From Paenactinomyces guangxiensis (GTDB taxonomy: Bacteria; Bacillota; Bacilli; Thermoactinomycetales; Thermoactinomycetaceae): a stretch of DNA of 33,326 bases. The notes below the pieces were generated by a model. The model was given only the letters and a program-made list of their open reading frames with translations, ran no database searches and had not been told where the DNA came from. The number at the start of each line of letters is the position of its first letter. Position 1 is the first letter of the stretch. Both the position numbers and the translations under genes were made by a program. The stretch covers positions 1 through 33,326 of the forward strand of contig NZ_JAECVR010000031.1 in assembly GCF_016055185.1 (NCBI RefSeq), in the 5' to 3' direction. Shown in pieces: positions 26,273-33,326 of the stretch.

Positions 26273-27346
26273 ATGTCAAATGAATTGCAAGAATTAATCT
26301 ATATACAAATAAGAGCACTTATCCAGTTTAATTATTATTTGAGATCAAGTAATGCAGTAATACCCGATATAGTTACAGTAGCACGAAGACGTTTAACTAA
26401 GCATTTATTACAAATAGGTAAATATCCGGCTCTTGGCGTTAATGAATGGCTACGTTATTTGGTAGAACCTTCGGAGCACTGGCTGGGTAACAACGATATA
26501 TTTGATCCATTATCTCCATTATGGGAGGAAGGTGGTCTGAGTCGAGAAGCTGAATGGTTCCTTGAAGCTTATGGTTTACCAGAGGATTTTCAGGAGCGCC
26601 CGGTATTAAAGGTTCTAACCTATTGCCGTGAGGAAGATGAACAACATGGTTATGTTCTTTTTAGAAGTCTGTTAACTAATTCACACTTGGCAGTAATTAA
26701 TCAAAAAACATTAACTGAAGCTGCTGGAAAGATAGTGGATAGTTTTATAAGGCATCAATATCTGTCTTGTTATGAGCCTTTTGATGAATGGTATATTCAT
26801 AAAAAATGTCCATGTTGCGGGTGGAGTTTATCAATACATAATGGGCAATGGCGATGTGGACGTTCCAATACGTGTAGTGAATTGGAAGGATACTATTTAT
26901 CTAAATGGTCACTCCAATTGGCGGAGAACTTCAATTTTTCTTCTGAAGATCAAGTGTATCGGTTGCTTCCGGGTATTCATAGATTTATCTTAGTGCCAGG
27001 CATTCCCGAGAGTAGAATTTATCAAAGGCTATCTCAAAGATACGAAGTAGAGCTTTATCCTGAAAAGGATGAGTTTGATATACGGGTTTATTTAAAAAGT
27101 GGCACTCTAGATTTAGATGTTAAATGTTTTAAGCGGCCTAGGCACTTGGTGGAGTACATCAATAAGTTAAGTAATTCAAAACGCGAACCTTTTCAAACTA
27201 ATCGTGCTAAATTTGTTGTTCCTAATGAGTATGCCTTTGATGGCTATTTGGAACAAGTAAATAGTCAAACTAAGAAGTATCAAATTCAAGCTGTATCCGA
27301 AAACCAATTATTACGAATGTTAGAACCGAAGGAGAAGTTTAGATGA
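26273..27346 (+). CDS. pPIWI_RE-associated REase-like protein with zinc ribbon
   Basis: First gene of a three-gene pPIWI_RE module. I chose ATG 26273 (MSNELQEL) because AAGGGA at 26258-26263 precedes it; the frame is open upstream to 26207 with no such site. The helical N-terminal half, to about residue 170, is not recognised. A zinc ribbon follows with Cys179, Cys182, Cys195 and Cys201. The C-terminal region carries a restriction-endonuclease-like motif, Asp269 then Asp282-Val-Lys284 (GTLDLDVK), which fits the REase domain reported with pPIWI_RE genes. It is 357 residues long. The stop overlaps the helicase start (ATGA). Likely role: cleavage of DNA brought in by the helicase and PIWI partners. 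Confidence 0.75.
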   Translation: MSNELQELIYIQIRALIQFNYYLRSSNAVIPDIVTVARRRLTKHLLQIGKYPALGVNEWLRYLVEPSEHWLGNNDIFDPLSPLWEEGGLSREAEWFLEAYGLPEDFQERPVLKVLTYCREEDEQHGYVLFRSLLTNSHLAVINQKTLTEAAGKIVDSFIRHQYLSCYEPFDEWYIHKKCPCCGWSLSIHNGQWRCGRSNTCSELEGYYLSKWSLQLAENFNFSSEDQVYRLLPGIHRFILVPGIPESRIYQRLSQRYEVELYPEKDEFDIRVYLKSGTLDLDVKCFKRPRHLVEYINKLSNSKREPFQTNRAKFVVPNEYAFDGYLEQVNSQTKKYQIQAVSENQLLRMLEPKEKFR

Positions 27347-30300
27347 GCCGTCTAGGTTTTGTTCCATTACTTGAAGGCGAAAGTGGAGCTAATTATTTTA
27401 AGGGATTACCGTTTGATGATACAAAAGAGGGTAAAAAAAAGCGTAATGTTTTTTTGCAAACGGAGTTTACTTTATATACATGTTATATAAACGGATTACA
27501 AGAATGGCCGGTTAAAGATTATAGTGCTCTATTTGAAGGTTGGGAAACATTGATTCTACATACTAAAGGAAATATCAATGACTTTCGTCGATTACGGCTG
27601 CTTATCAATCATTTTCAAAATAATGCGGTGTGGGAGAAGGCATTAGAAGAGTACAAAGCCGTAGAAGAAAAATACTGTTTATATGCAATCGATAAAGAAG
27701 GCCGATTAGAGGATCGGAAAATTGCGCCAATTTGCTGTTCAAACCGAACAAAGTACTATGAAGCGGTTTTAAGAAAAAGCATACCACGAGTTGAAACAAC
27801 AAAGAAATTTGCTAAGTCCGGAGAAATCCATATGTATGACCGTCCAACAAGGGATGAGCAATATTTTATTCAAATATCAGAAAACTTGGCGATAGATGTA
27901 AAAAAAGAAACTAAAAAAAGAACTAAAAAGAAAAAAGTTACTATCCCTGCTAATACTGATTGGAAGAAGATTGGTCAAAGGATGGACAAAGCTCTTCAGC
28001 AAAATGGTTATGAGCCAAGTTATACAGAAAGGCTGAAAAAGCTTAACTTAGTACCGCTTAAACAACAAATGGAAATAGAATTTTCTAATCTTATACATAT
28101 TCTTGGAGGATTGGGTGCGGGAAAGTCTACATGGATGGTCACGGTTACTTATGAACTCGTAACCAAAAAGAAAATAAAAGTCGGATTTATCGAGTCTAGT
28201 GTTTCGAATGTTTTGAAACGAGCTGAAGAATTAAGGGCTTTGGGGTTGAGGGTTGCAACCATTATCGGGAAAACAGATCGCCGGAAACATGAACAAGAGC
28301 GTTTATCCAGTGCAAATCTATCTATAGAGGATATTGCTAATGACAATTGTTTCGAAGACATTTCATCTTTATGTTTGGTAGAAGCATTAGCCAATGATGA
28401 AACCATTAGTAATGATTACCCTTGCCAACGCTTATATAGAGCCAAGGCTAAAAGCACTACTTTACTTTGCCCTATGGCATCTCATTGCGGTATATATAAG
28501 CAGCAATCAATGTTAGATCAAGCTGATATTTGGATCGCCACTCCAGGTAGTTTACTCCATTCATCAATACCCAAGAATCTTAGAAAAGATAATCCAAGTA
28601 TATATGAACTTTTTTATGAAGAGTTGGATGTTGTTTTTGCGGATGAAGCAGATGCCATTCAAAAAATGTTTGATGAACAATTTATCAATGACTTCAGCTT
28701 ACTTGGTGATGGTGGATATTTAATCGAAGACTCTGTCCGTAAGGTGCGTGAAGCTATCCATGGGTTTTATGAGCCTGGTGGAGAATTTATTACAACATAT
28801 GCAAGAAAGTGCGATGCTTTAGCTGATTCTGCACGAAACCTATTCCAGGTAATTTTGGAATCCCCAAAATTAAAACGAAAATTAAAAAGTACAGTAGCTT
28901 TTAAATATCTCTGGCATCAAAGAGTATTAAACAAGGTGTCAGAATTGTTTTCATCAGAGAAAGAAGAACACAAGTTCATAGAGGTTCTTAAAACGTGGAA
29001 TGAGTGCCCGTTTAGAGAAGAAAGAGCATGGAGAAAACATCCAGGCTGGTTAGATAAGATTGAGCAGTTTCTCGATAAGGAAATCGATTTGTATTCTTTT
29101 TCGGGAGCACCTAAGGTCTTGCGGAAACATGAAACAGTTCAGGTAGAAAGTGAATGGCGTTTTTACTTATGGTTGTGTAGGCTTGAATCGAGTTTTGCTT
29201 ATATAACCAACAATTATCCTGATTTATTAAGTTATGTACCGGAACTTGATTTAGATCTTCCGTCAACAATGCAAAAATATAGTCTCCTGCCTCATCTCCC
29301 CACTCCCGTTTTAGGATATAAGTACGGGTACAGGCTTGTTGAAGACACCGATAAAAACCGATATGTATTCAAATTAGTCGAGTACTCGACTGTTGGAAGG
29401 ACATTATTGTATCGGATGCCCGATTTATTTATGTACTGTGGAGAAAGCAAAGGGCCAGGAGTTGTTTTATTGTCAGGAACAACTTTGGCTCCATTACCGA
29501 CTCATTATGCTTTACCAACTTCTTATTCATGGCTGTTGACATCAAACAAAAAGGCAACAAGCCTCGAGCAAAAAGTCTTGCCGTTGGTAGATAATACAGG
29601 TAAATTTATTCGGATATCTGGTCAACCGCTAGAATTGAGGGAAATAGCGTTGCGGCAGGTTGCTGCTCAATTACCTAGTTTAATTGAAGCGGAGATACTT
29701 TCATGGAATAGAGAAAGAGGAGTATTGCTTGTTTCTAACTCCTATGATGATAGTCTTACCCTTATTGATGATCAGTACTTAGAGAAGCAGAGCTGGAGCT
29801 TCAAATCTCTCACAAGGAAAGTGACACATCCAAATGTTCAAATTACGCGAAGTCAGCTTGAACGAGTAGCTAAAGAGACTGATGTGCTTCTTGCACCTAT
29901 ATCTGCAATGAACCGTGGTGTGAATTTGTTGGGGACAGATAAAAATGCAAAATACGGAACAGCTTTTTTCCTTAGCCGTCCTTATCCACCTCCAAACGAC
30001 ATCAGCTATATTTTATCTTATTTACACAGTATAGTTCCGAATATCACTCAAACTATCAAAAGACAGGGATTTGTAGGAAAAAAAGCATTAGCTGAACTTA
30101 GACGTAAATGCAATACTATATTTTCCACAATGTATGCAAAGCCGGACTTTTGGAATGGCTTGTCTGAATTTGAACGGTTAAGCTTAGCGTGGTATTTGTT
30201 TGTACCTATTTGGCAGATGATAGGAAGACTGGTTCGTGGCGGAGTGCCCGCGCGTGTGACCTATATAGATAAAAGCTATACTTCCGACAGTGATGTTCCT

Positions 30301-30447
30301 TCATTGTTGGAGACATGGTATCAGATGTTTTTGCCACATAAGGAAAAAGAGTTATTTCAAGATTTATATGGGCCATTTATTGATTCACTCGAAAAACTGC
30401 TTCAAGAAGAAAAAAGCAAAAAGGAGTTGGAATATCATGATCAATGA
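27343..30447 (+). CDS. DinG/XPD-like superfamily 2 helicase of the pPIWI_RE module
   Basis: A 1034-residue DEAD-type helicase. Walker A is GAGKS at residues 258-262, motif II is DEAD at 434-437, an LLSGTTL motif lies around 708-714, and motif VI QMIGRLVR is at 958-965, the DinG form of the QxxGRxxR motif. Between motifs I and II are Cys336, 344, 361, 376 and 382; the C-x14-C-x5-C part (361, 376, 382) could hold an iron-sulphur cluster as in XPD/DinG helicases, to be tested. The 250 residues before the Walker motif include a Lys-rich stretch near 186-200. It overlaps both neighbours (ATGA upstream, 11 bases downstream). Predicted role: unwinding nucleic-acid hybrids for the PIWI protein. Confidence 0.85.
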   Translation: MSRLGFVPLLEGESGANYFKGLPFDDTKEGKKKRNVFLQTEFTLYTCYINGLQEWPVKDYSALFEGWETLILHTKGNINDFRRLRLLINHFQNNAVWEKALEEYKAVEEKYCLYAIDKEGRLEDRKIAPICCSNRTKYYEAVLRKSIPRVETTKKFAKSGEIHMYDRPTRDEQYFIQISENLAIDVKKETKKRTKKKKVTIPANTDWKKIGQRMDKALQQNGYEPSYTERLKKLNLVPLKQQMEIEFSNLIHILGGLGAGKSTWMVTVTYELVTKKKIKVGFIESSVSNVLKRAEELRALGLRVATIIGKTDRRKHEQERLSSANLSIEDIANDNCFEDISSLCLVEALANDETISNDYPCQRLYRAKAKSTTLLCPMASHCGIYKQQSMLDQADIWIATPGSLLHSSIPKNLRKDNPSIYELFYEELDVVFADEADAIQKMFDEQFINDFSLLGDGGYLIEDSVRKVREAIHGFYEPGGEFITTYARKCDALADSARNLFQVILESPKLKRKLKSTVAFKYLWHQRVLNKVSELFSSEKEEHKFIEVLKTWNECPFREERAWRKHPGWLDKIEQFLDKEIDLYSFSGAPKVLRKHETVQVESEWRFYLWLCRLESSFAYITNNYPDLLSYVPELDLDLPSTMQKYSLLPHLPTPVLGYKYGYRLVEDTDKNRYVFKLVEYSTVGRTLLYRMPDLFMYCGESKGPGVVLLSGTTLAPLPTHYALPTSYSWLLTSNKKATSLEQKVLPLVDNTGKFIRISGQPLELREIALRQVAAQLPSLIEAEILSWNRERGVLLVSNSYDDSLTLIDDQYLEKQSWSFKSLTRKVTHPNVQITRSQLERVAKETDVLLAPISAMNRGVNLLGTDKNAKYGTAFFLSRPYPPPNDISYILSYLHSIVPNITQTIKRQGFVGKKALAELRRKCNTIFSTMYAKPDFWNGLSEFERLSLAWYLFVPIWQMIGRLVRGGVPARVTYIDKSYTSDSDVPSLLETWYQMFLPHKEKELFQDLYGPFIDSLEKLLQEEKSKKELEYHDQ

Positions 30448-32830
30448 TCAACATGTTTTAGAGCTTATGGCTTTTGATGTTTCTGAATTTGATTGGCCAA
30501 CTGAACCTGTTTATTGTTTCTTTCTTCCAAAGACTTGGAAGAGAGTTTTATGGCCGGATTTTGAATCTGGAAACCATAAAAAAGTGGGGATCCCAAGCCG
30601 TTTGCGCAATGAACTAGCAAGCCATTATCCCGATATACTCTATATGCGACTGGACGAAGCTGTCTATCATGGGGTGATGCCTATGATCGTGTCTTTTAGT
30701 CCGATAAATCTAGACTATCTTGCCCATCATTTTCAGCGCCATCTTAAAAAATTTGGTGTAATTGTTAATCTTAATATTGATGATGCTGAATGGAAGATCG
30801 TAGAGCAAGAAAAAGGATGGAAAGAATTAGGTGTGACTAGGGGAAATATATTTACATGGTTACCGGCTTATATTGCTCGCAAATTTGCATTAAAGGCTAA
30901 ACCATTTAAAGCGATGTACTATGATAAAGATAAGAAAAGTCAACTTTTTGAAAAGGATCTTCCTTTTTTTCCTTTAAAACTGCAACGACATGGGTGTATG
31001 ACTAGCCCGTACAAAGGCTTTTCGTATGGAATTGAATTTGCTGTCCAAACTAGAGCAAATGAACCCGATAAGCGTTATCTATATATCTATACAACCACCC
31101 ATAAATATGTGTTGACACCTATTATTGATCCACTGCAAGTCTGCAAAGATACAGGAGGGTCCGTTTTGCTACGAGTTGCTGGTCAGGGATTAAGTCCCTT
31201 TATACCCTTGCCAATAGAGAAAAAAAATGATGAAAAAGAGATGTTTTTAACATGGCGTGACCATGATTGCATGAAGTATTTGAACATGTTCTTGGAACAA
31301 CCGTTTGATATCAAGGATTTATTAAATGATCCATCCAAATACCAAAATATAAACAATGAAGTTTGTGCACTTCTACTGTACAATCCGTCATTGTATGCAT
31401 CTTCATTAAATGGTGAAGTAGTAACAGGAGGAATGGGTTTATCAGAAAGAAAACAGCTATTGGAACTTTTTAAACAAGTGTTTCCTGACCTCAAGCAAAT
31501 TCCAACGGCTAAAAATCTGAAAATCAAAGAGAGAGGACATGGCTATGAACCTTTTCCGGTTGTAATAAATAAAGCTCGCCCTATTTCTGTAAACTGCCAC
31601 ATGTCTGAATTTTTGTATCAAAGTCTACTAGATGAAACGAATAAAATAAAAAAGGGAGTTCAATCTATTGGCGATGGTAAATTTAAAGTTTCATCTGATA
31701 AAGGGGATTTTCTGTTAACCCTTCGCCATGTGCCTGATAGTGGAGTTGTCTTTGATCTTGATCCAGACTATCCACACCGCTCGATTTCAGCGATGAAAAG
31801 AAAGATAAAAGGTGTCCCGGCCGCAGATGGGTCCATTGTTGAAATAAATCATAAAAAAACCTGGGCTGCAAATCCTTCTTTAGATCCTAAAAATGCGCTT
31901 CGTGTATCCTTTCTCGAATCGGGGCAATTGACTCAATTTTTGTACCCAGAAAATGAGAAGCATCTAAAACATAGAGTTAATAGTGCCTTATTAGACTTGT
32001 TAAGTGATTTCGGGATATTTTCGAACAATCTTAAAAAAGCGGATTTTCAAAAGAACTGGTTATTTATTAGTGCGTTTACAACTAACAAATATTCAAATCA
32101 AGATAGAGTTCTACTGGCTAAATATGATGCTGGTGTTTCCTTTAGAGTTGAAGGTGATGATGGTACCTGGCGCTCGTTACACGAATTAATAACAGAAGCA
32201 GGCGTTTTAATAAAAAGTTTGTCTACTGATAGGTTAACTAAAGAAAAAGAGGCTTTTATTGAAAAAGCCATTATTGATGTGTTGAATCAGTATCAAGGTA
32301 TATGGCATTTGCTGATCGATCGCTTGCCGCTTTCAAAGCTTTATTCATCTGTTCAAGACAAGCATTTAGTTTCAGGTGAATGGAAATTTAATCGCCCGGA
32401 ATTGCTTAATCTAAGAGATCGGCTTCGTATTGTGAGAATGACAACAGGAGAATATGTACCAGATTATCATAATAGCGTTGCAGGGAAAGACTATTGCTTT
32501 GATGCTGGGCTTTTCATTTCGCATGATGGAGCATATTATAGCTTATCTCAGAAGCCAGACACCGCTCAGGTAGCCACCCTTTTCACCAAAGTTACAGACC
32601 CTAGAGAACCAATTGTTCAGCCGAATCTGATAGAATATTTGCCTATGAGTGATAAATGGGATGGAACTGAAATCGAAGATGCGATTACACAACTTCACTA
32701 TTGGCGACGTGCGAATTTGACTTTTAATAAACATACAATTTATCCTGCGCCTCTTCATCGTTTGTTTGCGGTTGAAAAATATATTGAAGCTATACTAAGG
32801 GTAAACAAAAACTTGGTTGGTGTAAGATAG
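30437..32830 (+). CDS. pPIWI_RE family protein (prokaryotic PIWI with conserved R and E)
   Basis: A PIWI-type protein predicted to bind a guide or RNA-DNA hybrid. The start is ATG 30437, preceded by AAGGAG at 30421-30426, inside the helicase gene; the open frame upstream to 30290 is helicase sequence. The C-terminal RNase H-like region has RLRIVR (662-667), AYYSLSQKP (from about 699) and the characteristic end ITQLHYWRRANL with PAPLHRLFAVEKYIE, as I recall for the family. The N-terminal 350 residues include the charged, variable region and HLKKFGVIVNL. At 797 residues it is somewhat shorter than many relatives. I cannot confirm from sequence alone whether the RNase H site is catalytic. No mid-domain guide-selecting motif of classical Argonautes is evident. 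Confidence 0.83.
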   Translation: MINDQHVLELMAFDVSEFDWPTEPVYCFFLPKTWKRVLWPDFESGNHKKVGIPSRLRNELASHYPDILYMRLDEAVYHGVMPMIVSFSPINLDYLAHHFQRHLKKFGVIVNLNIDDAEWKIVEQEKGWKELGVTRGNIFTWLPAYIARKFALKAKPFKAMYYDKDKKSQLFEKDLPFFPLKLQRHGCMTSPYKGFSYGIEFAVQTRANEPDKRYLYIYTTTHKYVLTPIIDPLQVCKDTGGSVLLRVAGQGLSPFIPLPIEKKNDEKEMFLTWRDHDCMKYLNMFLEQPFDIKDLLNDPSKYQNINNEVCALLLYNPSLYASSLNGEVVTGGMGLSERKQLLELFKQVFPDLKQIPTAKNLKIKERGHGYEPFPVVINKARPISVNCHMSEFLYQSLLDETNKIKKGVQSIGDGKFKVSSDKGDFLLTLRHVPDSGVVFDLDPDYPHRSISAMKRKIKGVPAADGSIVEINHKKTWAANPSLDPKNALRVSFLESGQLTQFLYPENEKHLKHRVNSALLDLLSDFGIFSNNLKKADFQKNWLFISAFTTNKYSNQDRVLLAKYDAGVSFRVEGDDGTWRSLHELITEAGVLIKSLSTDRLTKEKEAFIEKAIIDVLNQYQGIWHLLIDRLPLSKLYSSVQDKHLVSGEWKFNRPELLNLRDRLRIVRMTTGEYVPDYHNSVAGKDYCFDAGLFISHDGAYYSLSQKPDTAQVATLFTKVTDPREPIVQPNLIEYLPMSDKWDGTEIEDAITQLHYWRRANLTFNKHTIYPAPLHRLFAVEKYIEAILRVNKNLVGVR

Positions 32831-32896
32831 TCTTCACGCTGGGACATGGTGGTATTAGAATCATCAAATGTGTCAAACGTTAGGGGATGACATGAC

Positions 32897-33019
32897 GAAG
32901 CGATACTTCTCAAAGCGGTGTACAAGAGCTTCGGTTACTATAGGGAACTGGATGAAGCCGTCAAAGTTGCCGAGTAAGCTAGAAAAGAGTATTATGGTGA
33001 ATTTGCTGGTTCTGCATAA
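32897..33019 (+). pseudogene. Decayed C-terminal AP2 part of an HNH/AP2 endonuclease
   Basis: Reading from 32897, codons 32927-33019 give SFGYYRELDEAVKVAE, a stop at 32975, then ARKEYYGEFAGSA and a stop. This matches the AP2 end of the intact gene at 24929 (FGYYKDVEEANKVAY, ARAKYFGEFSGNIA) with the in-frame stop in place of a Tyr codon. The upstream part has decayed beyond recognition. Nucleotide similarity is moderate, so this is an old paralogue and not a recent duplicate. The 360 bases from 32831 to 33190 hold no intact gene. Confidence 0.7.
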
Positions 33020-33046
33020 GCTAATATGATGGTATATGTGGCAATG

Positions 33047-33077
33047 AAAAAGGAATCTCCGTAATATTGGAGATTCC
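33047..33077 (-). terminator. Minus-strand rho-independent terminator
   Basis: GGAATCTCC (33052-33060) and GGAGATTCC (33069-33077) form a perfect nine-base stem with an eight-base loop. AAAAA at 33047-33051 on the plus strand is a T-run on the minus strand, so termination would be leftward. No minus-strand gene is visible to its right before the insertion sequence; it may be the relic of one. On the plus strand it lacks a T-run. Confidence 0.6.
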
Positions 33078-33130
33078 AGATTTCCAATGTAACAAAATGT
33101 GGATTTTTGGAACGTTATAATAAGCAATTG

Positions 33131-33326
33131 GAGAGTATGTAATTAATTTTGTGTAAATGGTAATAACTTCCTGTAAGGAGTTGACCATTTATGCAAAATG
33201 CTCGAACAAAATTGGCTCAAGAGATATCCAAAAATTGTAAGACGGTAGAAGAAGTTCATAACACGTTAAAGGATCTCTTTGGAAAAACGCTACAAGAGGT
33301 CCTTGAGGCTGAGATGACGGACCATC
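33131..33326 (+). mobile_element. Left part of a second IS256-family element, cut by the window end
   Basis: An A/T-rich stretch with TTTTGTGTAAAT at 33147-33158, like the terminal repeat of the element at 1142-2535, precedes a transposase start at 33191. The outer boundary near 33131 is a guess from spacing to that motif. The right end lies outside the window. Confidence 0.6.
33191..33326 (+). CDS. IS256-family transposase, N-terminal part
   Basis: The first 45 codons of a transposase are present. The start is ATG 33191, with AAGGAG at 33175-33180. The protein opens with QNARTKLAQEISKNC and continues to LQEVLEAEMTDH, the N-terminal pattern of one IS256 branch. It is clearly different from the transposase at the left of the window, so the two elements are not copies of one another. 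Catalytic residues lie beyond the window. Confidence 0.85.
   Translation, partial: MQNARTKLAQEISKNCKTVEEVHNTLKDLFGKTLQEVLEAEMTDH

Noticed and set aside
30290..30436. Longer N terminus for the PIWI protein starting at 30290
   Set aside because: This stretch is the helicase gene read in another frame; the ATG at 30437 has a ribosome binding site and gives an ordinary short overlap.
1..33326. CRISPR array
   Set aside because: I found no regularly spaced repeats of 24-40 bases anywhere in the window, and no cas genes.

Overview
The window looks like an accessory (defence) island from a low-GC Gram-positive bacterium, probably of the order Bacillales. The reasons are the AT-rich composition, strong GGAGG-type ribosome binding sites, frequent TTG/GTG starts, a Gram-positive LexA (DinR) box, and IS256-family elements at both sides. 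Genus cannot be told from the sequence alone.

Layout, left to right. (1) 1-2817: a hairpin, then an AAA ATPase gene cut short by an IS256-family insertion at about 1142-2535. An orphan Cys-rich C-terminal fragment lies on the far side. (2) 2818-7694: a complete type II-like CBASS operon made of a CD-NTase, an E2-E1 fusion (Cap2), a JAMM peptidase (Cap3) and a Cap4 effector with nuclease and SAVED regions. Its promoter carries a GAAC-N4-GTTC LexA box beside a perfect TATAAT. (3) 7695-24593: a tightly overlapping six-gene operon. It encodes an N6-adenine methylase, a second frameshifted and motif-altered methylase paralogue, an HsdS-like specificity subunit, a NERD/double-kinase/P-loop protein, an unrecognised protein and a 1821-residue HerA-type ATPase with an internal nuclease-like motif. 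It has no HsdR and no PglZ. The content resembles what I recall of MADS (methylation-associated defence system), but that assignment is from memory. (4) 24594-26272: a terminator, an HNH/AP2 endonuclease gene, and a 3' tRNA-Thr(CGU) fragment followed by its own terminator, probably an attachment-site scar. (5) 26273-32830: a three-gene pPIWI_RE module (Zn-ribbon/REase protein, DinG-like helicase, PIWI-RE protein). (6) 32831-33326: a decayed relative of the HNH/AP2 gene, a minus-strand terminator, and the 5' end of a second, different IS256-family transposase.

How the genes may work together. The CBASS enzyme would make a nucleotide signal on infection, Cap2/Cap3 would tune it by conjugating and releasing its C terminus, and Cap4 would cut DNA once it binds the signal. 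The methylase operon would mark self DNA and use kinase signalling and a DNA-translocating ATPase against unmarked DNA. The pPIWI_RE module is predicted to act on nucleic-acid hybrids or R-loops. The tRNA fragment, insertion sequences and broken genes suggest that the locus was assembled by several insertions.

Most interesting points: the LexA box in the CBASS promoter; a Cap2 that lacks any cysteine after residue 410; the second methylase broken by two compensating single-base indels; a nuclease motif buried in the large ATPase; and the pPIWI_RE module lying between an attachment-like tRNA scar and an HNH/AP2 remnant.
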